A DNA stretch of 64,000 nucleotides, from positions 124,001-188,000 of the forward strand of contig LOEU01000024.1 in the NCBI GenBank assembly GCA_001516025.1, in the 5' to 3' direction. The stretch comes from a bacterium BRH_c32. Its GTDB lineage: Bacteria > Bacteroidota > Ignavibacteria > Ignavibacteriales > Melioribacteraceae. This document shows, one piece after another, positions 51,546 through 60,916 of this stretch. Under the pieces are notes generated by a model. It was not told the DNA's origin. It did not search any database and was given only the letters and a program-made list of their open reading frames with translations. Position 1 is the first letter of the stretch. The number at the start of each line of letters is the position of its first letter. Position numbers and translations under genes: made by a program.

Positions 51546-54212
51546 TTAAAGCTCGAAACGCAATCCTGCCATAAGACTAAATCCATATTCCTCATATTGC
51601 TCTAATCTTGAAATTGATTTAGAAGGATCTCCGTATCTTTCTACTTCTTTCTGATTTGTAAGGTTATTTGCCTGTAAGAATAAGGTAACGAAATTATATA
51701 TTTTCTGACTTGCAGATACATCAAGCCGTAGTTCGGAATCATACCATATATCTGTATATTCATTAGCACCAATTGAACGAATTAGCGGAGCTCTTGCAAC
51801 TAAATTAACTGCAAACGAAAGCCCAATATCTGTATTATCATAGAATATCGAGAAATTAGAAATGTGCTTTGGACTTTGTCCTAATGGCATTTCTCTCCCA
51901 TTATAATTTGTTTTCGAATGGTTGTAAGTATAATTAAAATAGATTCCGAATGGTTTTAGGAAATCAATTCCCAATGAGGAGAATCTTTGATTATATGCCA
52001 CTTCCACTCCAAATACATCTGCATCTCCGCCATTAATAGGTTGAGATACTTTATACTCAACACCATTGATAGTTTGTAATTCAACTGAACTTGCGAGAAG
52101 ATCATTTAATTTTTTATAGAAAACACCTGCACTCAATAGACCTAATTGAGATGTATATTGTTCATATAAAAGATCAATAGAGACCGCTCTTGTTGGAATT
52201 AAATCTGGATTACTTTTTGATATCGTCTTTTCATTATCATCAACAATATATCTAGGAATTAGAGATGAATAACCGGGACGGCTCAATCCGGTTGTGAATG
52301 CTAATCTTAAATTTCTAATATCATCAAATCTATATGTGAAATGGGCTGAGGGTAAGAAATCCGTATAAGAGCCATCATCTTTCTGACCTGTGTTAGCTAA
52401 TGTATAGTCATTTTTTGTATGTTCTACTCTTGCACCAACAAGAACGGATAATTCATTATTGAAAGAAACATCAGACATAACATATCCGGCAATAACTGCT
52501 TCAGAAGCTTCGTAATCATTATCAGTGTATGCCATATCTTCAATAAATGAAGCTAAAGGAAGTGCAGTTGCTTCGGGATCATTCCACACTACATCTTCAA
52601 AACCATAAGTTCCACCTGGTACTTCAATGGTTTTTCCCGAAGACGGTTTTGCATTAAATCGATGTGAATCAAATAAACGATCTTTTAATCTATATTTAGC
52701 ACCTGCCTTGAAAGAACTGACGCGATCAAAAATTGTATAAGGAAGAGTAATATTAATATCTCCGCCTTTATCGCCATCAATGGTTAAAATTTCATCGTGT
52801 CGAAGACGCGATACTTTCATAGGAGCAAGATTTGGGAATGCTTCTTTGCCGGTAATAAAATATAATTCGTCATTTGACCATCCAGTATAAGGGTTTGTTC
52901 TTGCATAAGTCCAATATGTTCTATCGGGTAGTCTTTCTCGGCTTTCGATCCAGAAGAGTGAATAATCTAAATCAAGATTTCCTATTTTATGTTCACCGCC
53001 AAATTTAACTGTGGCTAATCTTTGGTCTTCAATTCGATTTCTTGTTTCTCTATCCTCAGTTTTTTTATTAATTGTAAAAACTGTCTGCCTTCTGATTTCG
53101 TTATCAATATAGGTATTATAATTTGCATTTAATCTGATTCTGTTTTCAGGATTAAAAACATAATCAGTAGCAAGATTAAGCCCGAAGCGATTACGATTAA
53201 CATCATAATCTGTCCATTTGCTTGAAATCAAATCTGTACTTTGATCGTTTGTAAAACGATACTCGCGAAGAATAGAACCACGATTAGTTTTATAAAAGCT
53301 TGAAGCTAATAATACACCAAAACTATTTTCAAAAAATCTTTTTCCAACAAGTGCAGAATAAGATTGGACATCATTTCCCCACTTATTAAATTCTGATCTC
53401 TGCTGATTATATCCACCGCTTGCAACAAAATTATATATTGGTTTTTCAGGAGCGTCTTTAAGTATAAAATCGACACTGCCGCCAAGAGCATCGGCATCCA
53501 TATCGGGGGTTAAAGCTTTTGTTACTACAATTGATTCCATTAGATTTGCCTGAACTAAATCTAATCCAACACCTCTTTCAGCATCGGGATCTGGACTTGG
53601 CACTCTGACGCCATTGACACTAACAGAATTATATTCGGATGAGATTCCTCTTATTTGAATCATTTCACCTTCACCCTGATCAGTAGTGATAGAAACGGAA
53701 GGGATTCTTTGAAGTGCTTCGGCTGCATTTCTATCAGGGAATTTGCTGAACTGTTCCGAAGATACTACATTCTTAATATTAGAAGCATTCTTCTGTTCAT
53801 TAAGTGATTTTGCCTGTCCTCTTGTAAGAACTCCATATACATAAACGTCCTGCATCTCTTCTGTTGTTTCTTTTAATTCAAAATCAACAAGGACACTTTT
53901 ATTAGCAACTACTGTAACAGGTATAACGGACTTTTCATAACCAAGATATGATGCAACAATGTTGTACTGTCCTTCAGGGATTCCCGTAAGTACATATCTC
54001 CCTTCCTTATCGGAGGAGACACCTATTTTTGTACCTTCAAGATGAATATTTGCACTCGGCAAGGATGACTTAGCCGTAAAATCAACCACTCTACCGATTA
54101 TTTTTCCTGTCCCCTGTGCTAAAAGGGACTGTGAAATCATTACTGATATAAAAGTTATTATCAATAAAAATCTCATCGTGGCACTTCGTTTTAAAGTAGA
54201 TCTTAAGAACAT
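51546..54212 (-). CDS. TonB-dependent receptor with carboxypeptidase-like N-domain
   Basis: This is an 888-residue outer membrane receptor. The ATG ending at 54212 has AGGAGG upstream; the signal peptide (RFLLIITFISVMISQSLLAQ) starts about 13 residues in. A CarboxypepD_reg-like domain lies at about 37 to 120 (GRVVDFTAKSSLPSANIHLE), then the plug (NAAEALQRIPSVSITTDQGE, then IQIRGISSEYNSVSVNGVRV), then the barrel, ending GFSLMAGLRFEL. The plug resembles the TonB-Xanth-Caul type of receptor. No SusD partner is present. With its neighbours it suggests uptake of a phosphorylated compound. Confidence 0.93.
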   Translation of the reverse strand: MFLRSTLKRSATMRFLLIITFISVMISQSLLAQGTGKIIGRVVDFTAKSSLPSANIHLEGTKIGVSSDKEGRYVLTGIPEGQYNIVASYLGYEKSVIPVTVVANKSVLVDFELKETTEEMQDVYVYGVLTRGQAKSLNEQKNASNIKNVVSSEQFSKFPDRNAAEALQRIPSVSITTDQGEGEMIQIRGISSEYNSVSVNGVRVPSPDPDAERGVGLDLVQANLMESIVVTKALTPDMDADALGGSVDFILKDAPEKPIYNFVASGGYNQQRSEFNKWGNDVQSYSALVGKRFFENSFGVLLASSFYKTNRGSILREYRFTNDQSTDLISSKWTDYDVNRNRFGLNLATDYVFNPENRIRLNANYNTYIDNEIRRQTVFTINKKTEDRETRNRIEDQRLATVKFGGEHKIGNLDLDYSLFWIESRERLPDRTYWTYARTNPYTGWSNDELYFITGKEAFPNLAPMKVSRLRHDEILTIDGDKGGDINITLPYTIFDRVSSFKAGAKYRLKDRLFDSHRFNAKPSSGKTIEVPGGTYGFEDVVWNDPEATALPLASFIEDMAYTDNDYEASEAVIAGYVMSDVSFNNELSVLVGARVEHTKNDYTLANTGQKDDGSYTDFLPSAHFTYRFDDIRNLRLAFTTGLSRPGYSSLIPRYIVDDNEKTISKSNPDLIPTRAVSIDLLYEQYTSQLGLLSAGVFYKKLNDLLASSVELQTINGVEYKVSQPINGGDADVFGVEVAYNQRFSSLGIDFLKPFGIYFNYTYNHSKTNYNGREMPLGQSPKHISNFSIFYDNTDIGLSFAVNLVARAPLIRSIGANEYTDIWYDSELRLDVSASQKIYNFVTLFLQANNLTNQKEVERYGDPSKSISRLEQYEEYGFSLMAGLRFEL

Positions 54213-54301
54213 TACTTCCTCCTACTAATTAGTATTAATCAATATTTGATGCTGTTTTTTAAGAACTTCACTTTCTTTATTTCTATCTATTTAATTAATG
54301 T

Positions 54302-56053
54302 TTATTTTGTAATTGAAAATTCATCAATTATTTTATCCGTTATATCATAAGCTCTAAAAGAGAGAGTATTCCCTTCAATTGAGAGATGACAGTAATTATA
54401 GTCTCTAAGGAATTTTCCATACATTTTCGGACCGGGATCTTTCTTTTTACTTAATGCTCCACCGCCACCTGCCGAGATTATATAATAAGAATCTTTAATT
54501 TTACTTCTTTCATAACCATGTGAATGTCCCGAAAAATTAATATCCACTTGGTATTGGTCAAATAAAGGGAGGAGATATTTTTCTCCGTCCGGAAATACGT
54601 TACCAAAGGCAAATGGATGAGAAGGGACATGAGAGAGAACAAAAAGCCATTCTGCTTTTTGTGCATCTTCGGATGCTAATTGATTTTTTAGCCAATCATA
54701 TTGTTTGCTCCCCTCTTTAAAGTCTTCATATACTTCTCTTTTAGGATAAGCATTCCGGGGATTATCTATGAAGATGAAAAAACAATTAGAATAGCTAAAT
54801 GAATAATAATTTTCATGTTCTGCATTCGGATAAGAAAAATTTTGATAAAAATAGGGAGAATTTAATTCATGATTACCTATTGCAGAATAAAATGGTTTTT
54901 CTCTTAAAACATTTTTAAGTGGTTCAAAAAATTCCGTATCCCAATCCTCTCTCATACCTCTTTGAACTACATCACCATTTGAAACAATGAAATCAAATTC
55001 TTTCTTCGAAAAATTATTAATTATATCTTTATGCCTTAAAAAATTGAGTTGGTTATCTCCATACAATATGAAACTGAACGGGGAATTATTCTTTGGCGCT
55101 GATTTTAAACTATACCAATCACTTATAATATTTCCCGAATTTACTCGATAGAAATATTTTGTATCAGGTTGTAAATTCTTAATGGCTACTTCATGCAATT
55201 TAGTTGTTTTGTTGGATTTTATAATTTTTGGGTTTTCTTTGTTAGTTCCGAATTCGATTACTGATTCACAATCGAAATTGGTATTCCACATTATTACTGC
55301 GCTATCAGATAAAACACTCTGAAGGTAAGGACCTCGAACGATAGCCGGCTCAATTATTTTTTCGGCATATTTATATTCGCTATAAACTGTAACATCATCA
55401 AAGAAAGAGGCTAAATTACCAAGTGAAGTAAATCCGATTTTTCCGGTCTTGAATTGATTATCGGTTAGAGAAAATATTTTTTCATCGTTCAAATATATAT
55501 TTATTGAATCTTCTTTTAGGCAGATAATTGAATTGAATTTTGCGCTGCTTAAAGGAGAATTTTCTTTTTTTGCAATTTCAATATTTTTACCGGCCACTTT
55601 TTTGTTTAGTAGAATTAATTTTTCTTTGAATGAGATTAAAAATCTGTAATAGTTGTTTTCATCTTGATATCTGAATATTATTCCCATTAAATCGTCATCT
55701 GTATAGATGAAGTTTGTTTCAATAGTAATATTTTTCCAATTTTTATCGCCTGTTGTGATATGAGTACCAAGAAATTTTTCCGGCGAGCCGACATCGGTAA
55801 GCTGAATTAAGAAACCGTTATCAAGTTTCCAATCTGATGGTTCATCTTTCAAATCATCTATTACTTTCCAACCTACTTGTTCTTTTCCTTCAAACTTATC
55901 CTGCCATATAATTTTATTTAAAATTGAGTCTATTGAGTTGGATTGTTGAGCGGATATATTATTGACTTGCGAAATTGAGCAATAGAACAAAATTAAGATA
56001 AAAATTCGAACAACTTTTATTCTTATTATAATCGAATCACAAAAAATCCTTGC
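54302..56053 (-). CDS. Secreted purple-acid-phosphatase-like metallophosphoesterase
   Basis: An N-terminal hydrophobic export segment (VVRIFILILFYCSISQV) is followed by a jelly-roll/DUF1080-like beta domain (about 45 to 230), then a fibronectin-like PAP N-domain (PAIVRGPYLQSVLSDSAVIM). The calcineurin-type catalytic domain has LYGDNQ, SNGDVVQRG, AIGNHE, LSHVPSHP and FSGHSHGYER, the full metal-ligand set. A GTG ending at 56053 has GAGG upstream and is preferred; an ATG 36 bases further upstream (56089) has no such site. It should release phosphate from esters outside the inner membrane. Confidence 0.88.
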   Translation of the reverse strand, partial: ARIFCDSIIIRIKVVRIFILILFYCSISQVNNISAQQSNSIDSILNKIIWQDKFEGKEQVGWKVIDDLKDEPSDWKLDNGFLIQLTDVGSPEKFLGTHITTGDKNWKNITIETNFIYTDDDLMGIIFRYQDENNYYRFLISFKEKLILLNKKVAGKNIEIAKKENSPLSSAKFNSIICLKEDSINIYLNDEKIFSLTDNQFKTGKIGFTSLGNLASFFDDVTVYSEYKYAEKIIEPAIVRGPYLQSVLSDSAVIMWNTNFDCESVIEFGTNKENPKIIKSNKTTKLHEVAIKNLQPDTKYFYRVNSGNIISDWYSLKSAPKNNSPFSFILYGDNQLNFLRHKDIINNFSKKEFDFIVSNGDVVQRGMREDWDTEFFEPLKNVLREKPFYSAIGNHELNSPYFYQNFSYPNAEHENYYSFSYSNCFFIFIDNPRNAYPKREVYEDFKEGSKQYDWLKNQLASEDAQKAEWLFVLSHVPSHPFAFGNVFPDGEKYLLPLFDQYQVDINFSGHSHGYERSKIKDSYYIISAGGGGALSKKKDPGPKMYGKFLRDYNYCHLSIEGNTLSFRAYDITDKIIDEFSITK

Positions 56054-56199
56054 CACTTTTTCCTCAATTTGAATTTTTTGAAAAATCATTTATTAATACT
56101 ATGTCAAATGATATACCACAAAATTATTATAAAAAAATGAGACTAAATGTGAAGTTATTGTTAAGTTTAGAGCTTAAATAAACGATTATTGTTGATAAT

Positions 56200-56239
56200 T
56201 CCCACATAGTTCCCACAGAGTCGTGGGATCCATGTGGGA
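56200..56239. repeat. Four-fold TCCCACA inverted/direct repeat
   Basis: TCCCACA occurs at 56200 and 56211. Its complement TGTGGGA or GTGGGA ends at 56228 and 56239. Copies on each arm are 11 bases apart, and the arms fold into a nested hairpin (outer 8 bp, inner 6 bp). No convincing T-tract is seen on the minus strand. It lies about 150 bases upstream of the phosphatase start and just after the regulator gene, so a protein binding site or mRNA 3' structure are both possible. Confidence 0.7.
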
Positions 56240-56250
56240 TTTTAAAATTA

Positions 56251-59103
56251 TCATAAAACTTCTTTTTCAGAAATAATTTGTTCTAAATATTCGTGGTATT
56301 CCTTTGGTAGGTTTTTAAAAAGAGAATTAACGTTTCCTAAGTTCTCTTTTTCTTTGATGTTTGAGATATAACCTTCAATTTTGAGGATAAGAATATCTAT
56401 AATATTAGTATCTTCGCTCCCTGAGATAATTTTGGCTGATAATCTGATATCAAATTTATAATTACAAAGTGTTTTGTAACAGATTCCCTTTAAGTGATGA
56501 GAGAGGGTGTGCGAACCTTTTTTGTATCCTAGGTCATCCTCACTTAAATCCATTCTAAAATTATTTTCTCTTAGAGTTCTAAGTTTATTTAGTTCATCGG
56601 CAGTAAAAATATTTTTTTCTTCAACAAGAATCTTATTCGTTATGTTGCTATCTCGTTTACCGGATTCAAATGATTTTACTTCATTAGATTTCATTTCAAA
56701 AGGGAATTTATTGTTTATAACTGAACTCCCTTCTATTCTTGCATTTTCATAAGCCACTTCTACCATAGTTTTTAGTTCGCCGATATTTCCTTCTCTGAAA
56801 TCGTGTTCAAAAAGAAAATTTTTAGAGATTTGACTTAATTCAATTGAAGTCTCATTTTTCTTATTGAATCTTTTAATAAAATGTTCAGCTAATAAAAGAA
56901 TATCTGATCTTCTTTCCCTGAGAGGAGGAATAACAATCTTATTAAAACTTCCACCAATTCTTCTATAAAGATCTTTTCTGAAGAACCCTTCTTTAACACG
57001 CGATTCGAGATCAACGTGTGTGGAGAAAAGAAATCGAACATCAGAGATTATTTCTCTCGGCTTACCTGCTGCCGGATGGAAACTAAGTCCATCTACTATC
57101 CTTAAAATCTGTGCTTGAGTATCAAGAGGCAATGAATCAACATCATCAATTAAAAGTGTACCGCCATTACAAAGCTCAATTATTCCAAGTTGACCTGATT
57201 TATCAATACCCTGAATACCATGTCCCTCGCCATATCCGAAAATTTTACCCATAACGATCAATGGATCTGAAGCTGAAAATTCGGCTGCTTCAAATATCAT
57301 AAATGGTTTTTCGCTTCGAGGACTTAACCTATGGATTTGAAATGCCAATGCACTTTTTCCCGTCCCCGTTTCTCCATAAATACAAGTTGGCAAGTTCATT
57401 TGACTTTGCGGGACGATCTGACGGAGAACTCTTAGAAACTGTGGACTGTTACCTATTATCTTATCTTTCCTAATCTCTACCAGAAGCGGATATTCATTTT
57501 CATAGGTCTTTATCTTTTCTTCAAGAATAAAATCAGTTTCGATTTCATATTCATGATGCAGATAGGCAGAGAGTTCTTTCTTCGTAGCAGCTAGATTTAT
57601 ATTAACTGAACCAAGCTCTTTTACTGTCTGATTTATTTTACTATCTTTTTCTTCTAATTCAGCAGCTAATTTTTTAACCCCACGCGAAAGAATATTAATC
57701 TCTTTTATAGGACTATTTATATTATTGATAATATATTCTGCCCTTCCAATTTTAGAAAGAGAAAGACTAAGCTCCATTAATGGTTTTGCAATCCATTTGG
57801 CAATTAAGAAAGAGAAAAAGATTACTCCAAGTGAAATTAGAAGTGCTACAATAATCATCTCCTGCTTTGCTCTTTCATTAATTTCTTCGAGATGCTCCAC
57901 AAGGGATCGCGATTTATCCATAAATTTCTTTAATGAAGTACCTACCGAAACAGCACCAAAAATTCCATACTTATTATAATCTCCCGTTGAATAATATATC
58001 GGGGCATAAGTACGTGTTCTTATAATACCTTCTACTTCAGAATAGATCCCCATCGATTTTACAGTAGTAATACAAGTTTCACCCCTTCTAACCCGTTCTA
58101 TAATTGAACTCATTGGTTCATTACTATAAATATCGATAAGTTTCCAATCCATTTTCGTCAAATTAATAGGCATTATTCCTGTGTCGTATTTCCATTTGGG
58201 TGTATTGGGAGAAAGTTCTTTTACCTGATTACCATCCTTATCAAAGCCTTTAATATCCCATAATTTTTGATGAGCAATTATCCAGCCTTGGTCGTCTATT
58301 ATGTAGTTGTAACTTCCTGCACGATACCTATTTGCCAGTGAATCTCTCGACATAATCTTGAAATCGACAAAATCCAGAAGATGTGCTGCATCTAAGGCGA
58401 TCATTATAATCCCCTTAAAATTACCATTTCCATCTTTTATCTTTTTGCAAAAGCGTACAACTCCATCTAGCTGCTTATTTTTTTCAAGTTGTTCATATCG
58501 ACTTATATACCAACTTGTTAAATGCGAAACATAAATATCACCCGATTGCCTTTTTGTATCTTCAAAATAGGTCTCAGATAAATATTTAGTATTTTTTTTA
58601 TCATTTACATTTTTTAATAAATAATTTGGGATTATTTCCCCATTTATAATTTTTATTTTTTCATTTCCTGATTCATCAATCAATACTAATTCCTTATATA
58701 AAGGAATATTTTTCGAATAAAAATTCACCCAACGAAGATTATTTTTGCCAAATTGCAGGTAACTCTCGGAGCTTGCCGGAATTGCAGATAGACTATGAAG
58801 ATCAGATTCGCATGAATATAAAAAATCGGAAATCCTTCGCGCCAAGTTCTGTGCGTAAGATTGATAGACTTGAGTTGTCTGTTCTTTAATTGTCGATTCG
58901 ATTGTATTATTGGAAAGCTCTTTAGATGAATTTAGACTGGAAATAGACTGCGATATAAGAATAATAATTGGAATTACTGAAAGTGAAGAGAGAGCAATTA
59001 GTATCACCTTGAAAATCGTGGGACCTGACTTAAGGAAATTCCAAAAACTGCTTAAACCTGAATTAATTTTGCCAATTAATTGACGCTTAATATCCTTGCT
59101 CAT
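56251..59103 (-). CDS. Membrane Cache-HAMP-AAA+ regulator lacking GAFTGA
   Basis: This is a one-piece transmembrane regulator of about 950 residues. Helix 1 is near residue 40 (VILIALSSLSVIPIIILISQ), a periplasmic double-Cache-like sensor follows to about 410, then helix 2 (IVALLISLGVIFFSFLIA), HAMP and coiled coil. An AAA+ domain of the sigma-54 activator family comes next, with Walker A GETGTGKSALA, Walker B GGTLLIDDVDSL and RKDLYRRIGG. Where GAFTGA should be it reads GHGIQGI, so contact with sigma-54 is unlikely. The C-terminus has a divergent helix-turn-helix-like region (GSHTLSHHLKGICYKTLCNY). I prefer the second ATG (59103), which has GGA before it; the first ends at 59115. Confidence 0.85.
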   Translation of the reverse strand: MSKDIKRQLIGKINSGLSSFWNFLKSGPTIFKVILIALSSLSVIPIIILISQSISSLNSSKELSNNTIESTIKEQTTQVYQSYAQNLARRISDFLYSCESDLHSLSAIPASSESYLQFGKNNLRWVNFYSKNIPLYKELVLIDESGNEKIKIINGEIIPNYLLKNVNDKKNTKYLSETYFEDTKRQSGDIYVSHLTSWYISRYEQLEKNKQLDGVVRFCKKIKDGNGNFKGIIMIALDAAHLLDFVDFKIMSRDSLANRYRAGSYNYIIDDQGWIIAHQKLWDIKGFDKDGNQVKELSPNTPKWKYDTGIMPINLTKMDWKLIDIYSNEPMSSIIERVRRGETCITTVKSMGIYSEVEGIIRTRTYAPIYYSTGDYNKYGIFGAVSVGTSLKKFMDKSRSLVEHLEEINERAKQEMIIVALLISLGVIFFSFLIAKWIAKPLMELSLSLSKIGRAEYIINNINSPIKEINILSRGVKKLAAELEEKDSKINQTVKELGSVNINLAATKKELSAYLHHEYEIETDFILEEKIKTYENEYPLLVEIRKDKIIGNSPQFLRVLRQIVPQSQMNLPTCIYGETGTGKSALAFQIHRLSPRSEKPFMIFEAAEFSASDPLIVMGKIFGYGEGHGIQGIDKSGQLGIIELCNGGTLLIDDVDSLPLDTQAQILRIVDGLSFHPAAGKPREIISDVRFLFSTHVDLESRVKEGFFRKDLYRRIGGSFNKIVIPPLRERRSDILLLAEHFIKRFNKKNETSIELSQISKNFLFEHDFREGNIGELKTMVEVAYENARIEGSSVINNKFPFEMKSNEVKSFESGKRDSNITNKILVEEKNIFTADELNKLRTLRENNFRMDLSEDDLGYKKGSHTLSHHLKGICYKTLCNYKFDIRLSAKIISGSEDTNIIDILILKIEGYISNIKEKENLGNVNSLFKNLPKEYHEYLEQIISEKEVL

Positions 59104-59230
59104 ATTAAATTCCATCGAAATAGTATTAACAAATGTAACATTACTTTTTGATAAATTAAAAATAGAGCAAAAAATTAAATTTAATTGGGAATATTATTGA
59201 ACGAATTTATTCCTCTAAATAGTATGGGGG

Positions 59231-60262
59231 CTAAAGAAGTTTAGCCCGCCATTTCTCTTCGAGTTCTTTTAGATCGTATTTATAATCGTATTTCGGATCA
59301 TCTTTCGGTTTAAGATATTCCAAGACCTCGAAAACAAGATTATTCTCTCCATACTCTTTAGCATCATTTATTAGATCGTCGCTCCACTCAGTGCCATATT
59401 TAAGTTCGAATCGGAAGCGATTTAGACGAGCTGCCACATTGAGGCTGCTGCCGAGATATACTCTGCCGGTTACTATGTTTTTGATCTGATAAACGCCCAT
59501 TGGAGTAAGAGTGTTTTTATAGTCTCTCTTTATTTGAGTCTTGCTTGTCTTAGGATCGAATCCGCTTGATTGATTAGATTGTAATTTATTATTGTATTCT
59601 AAGTTGTCCCCTTTTGGCACGGCTATATTTTTTGCTTCTGTTGTATTTTTTGGTTCAGTCATTTTTTTTATTTCCTTTCCGATAATGAGTTCGGGTAATA
59701 TGTTTTTGTATTTTTCGTAATTGATCCAATAAATTTGTTTTTCTCTGAATAGATATTTTTCATCGACCATAATTCTTCTTATTGTGCAATGATCTTCATA
59801 AGATTCATTTATTAATCCATCTATTTCCGATTCAAGATATCTTTTTGCAGGATCAAACTTTTTTATAAATTCTTCGATAATAATTAAACGCTTCTTATGT
59901 TGAATGGGTAATTTTGTAAGTGTTCCATTTTTAAAGAAAGTATTGATCACTTTGCTTTTTGAATCTTTTGATATTTTTTCAAAATGAGTAGTATCTGTTT
60001 TTCCAAGATTCAATAGTTCTTTAAGAGTTCTGTCAAAAATCGCTCTATTCAGGGAATAGTTTACATAATACTGCTCTTTTTCACTTTTGACTATCCCTGC
60101 TTTTTCCATCTTTTTTAGATGAAACGAGATAGTAGATATCGACAAATCGAGCAATTGTGCCAATTCTTCCACATATCTCGATTTTTGATATAACGCCTTA
60201 ATTATACTGATTCGGGAAGAATCGCCTATAATTTTGATGATTTCTAACTGATTTTGAGCCAT
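59231..60262 (-). CDS. ArsR-type HTH / DUF2087 / GIY-YIG fusion protein
   Basis: Three domains are visible in 343 residues. Residues 1 to 80 are an ArsR-type winged helix (IIGDSSRISIIKALYQKSRY, then AQLLDLSISTISFHLKKMEK). Residues about 120 to 190 match DUF2087 (RYLESEIDGLINESYEDHCT, then IRRIMVDEKYLFREK). After a Q/N/K-rich linker, about 262 to 343 is a GIY-YIG nuclease domain (GVYQIKNIVTGRVYLGSSLN, then AARLNRFRFELKYG, with Glu in LEEKWRAKL). DUF2087-GIY-YIG proteins exist, but function is unknown. It has its own promoter with flanking repeats. Confidence 0.88.
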   Translation of the reverse strand: MAQNQLEIIKIIGDSSRISIIKALYQKSRYVEELAQLLDLSISTISFHLKKMEKAGIVKSEKEQYYVNYSLNRAIFDRTLKELLNLGKTDTTHFEKISKDSKSKVINTFFKNGTLTKLPIQHKKRLIIIEEFIKKFDPAKRYLESEIDGLINESYEDHCTIRRIMVDEKYLFREKQIYWINYEKYKNILPELIIGKEIKKMTEPKNTTEAKNIAVPKGDNLEYNNKLQSNQSSGFDPKTSKTQIKRDYKNTLTPMGVYQIKNIVTGRVYLGSSLNVAARLNRFRFELKYGTEWSDDLINDAKEYGENNLVFEVLEYLKPKDDPKYDYKYDLKELEEKWRAKLL

Positions 60263-60291
60263 TTTTTATACTTTTTATCTATTTCTATATT

Positions 60292-60353
60292 TATCGAATT
60301 AAAATATACTCGAAAAATTTGGTTTTGTCAATATGATTTTATATATATCGAAA
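60292..60353 (-). promoter_or_regulatory. Sigma-70 promoter of the ArsR fusion with flanking repeats
   Basis: On the minus strand TTGACA (60326-60331) and TATATT (60303-60308) are 17 bases apart. The 8-mer (A/T)TTCGATA occurs just upstream of -35 (60346-60353) and just downstream of -10 (60292-60299), in direct orientation. This layout suits autoregulation by the ArsR-type domain. Confidence 0.7.
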
Positions 60354-60722
60354 TAAATTTACTATTTTTCACAATAAGGGATATTTTATCCCGTTTTTAA
60401 TAAGAAGTCTATAAAAATCAAAAGCTATTTCCTCTTTATTGCAATAAGTGGAATAATCGGCTATACATATTACCATTAGGGTAACATATCTTGAATTGTG
60501 TATCTAAAAAGTTGATAAATTTAAAATTTCTTTGGTAAAGAGGTAATAAAATAGTGAGATGTATAATCTAATAAGAGTTGCTTAAATAAAATCCGGTTTA
60601 TGCGCATAGCATTTAGGATTTTTATTTCTGCCGATTTTTTGATCATTTATTTAGTGCAATAAATTTTTATAACCGGAAGAAAAGAAATTAATAAAAATAA
60701 ATGAAAAAATATGATGGTAACC
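60354..60722. other. AT-rich gap before tRNA-Asn
   Basis: No gene is recognised. A small hairpin GGGATA-TTT-TATCCC (60378-60392) followed by GTTTTT could terminate plus-strand transcription, but no plus-strand gene lies before it. Nothing else of note was seen. Confidence 0.5.
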
Positions 60723-60751
60723 TTGACAAAAAGAGAAAAGAAGTCTATTTT
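60723..60751 (+). promoter_or_regulatory. Sigma-70 promoter of tRNA-Asn
   Basis: TTGACA (60723-60728) and TATTTT (60746-60751) are 17 bases apart. The start would be near 60758, 9 bases before the mature tRNA. Confidence 0.8.
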
Positions 60752-60766
60752 TGGAGACCTTTTTAT

Positions 60767-60838
60767 TCCGCGGTAGCTCAATGGCAGAGCATGCGGCTGT
60801 TAACCGCAGGGTTGTAGGTTCGAGTCCTACCCGCGGAG
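60767..60838 (+). tRNA. tRNA-Asn (anticodon GUU)
   Basis: The acceptor arms TCCGCGG and CCGCGGA pair, the D arm contains AGCTCAATGGCAGAGC, the anticodon stem TGCGG/CCGCA encloses CTGTTAA with anticodon GTT, and the T arm is GTAGGTTCGAGTCCTAC. The discriminator base is G. CCA is not encoded. Confidence 0.97.
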
Positions 60839-60850
60839 CGGAATCTAGCT

Positions 60851-60883
60851 AAGGGCTTACTATTTTAGTAAGCCCTTTTTTTA
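60851..60883 (+). terminator. Intrinsic terminator of tRNA-Asn
   Basis: AAGGGCTTACTA and TAGTAAGCCCTT form a perfect 12-bp stem with a 3-base loop, followed by a run of T. It lies 12 bases after the tRNA. It also lies 34 bases past the end of the small minus-strand winged-helix gene and could serve it. Confidence 0.92.
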
Positions 60884-60916
60884 TATACTAAATAACCACT
60901 CCGACAATTTACAATC

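Noticed and set aside
56104-56118. Sigma-54-like TGGTAT-(5)-TTGA before the phosphatase gene
   Set aside because: Two mismatches at -24 and one at -12, and the neighbouring AAA+ protein lacks GAFTGA. Such matches are expected by chance in AT-rich DNA.
60378-60392. GGGATA-TTT-TATCCC hairpin as a terminator
   Set aside because: Its T-run is on the plus strand, where no gene precedes it, and the 6-bp stem is short. It may be a chance palindrome.
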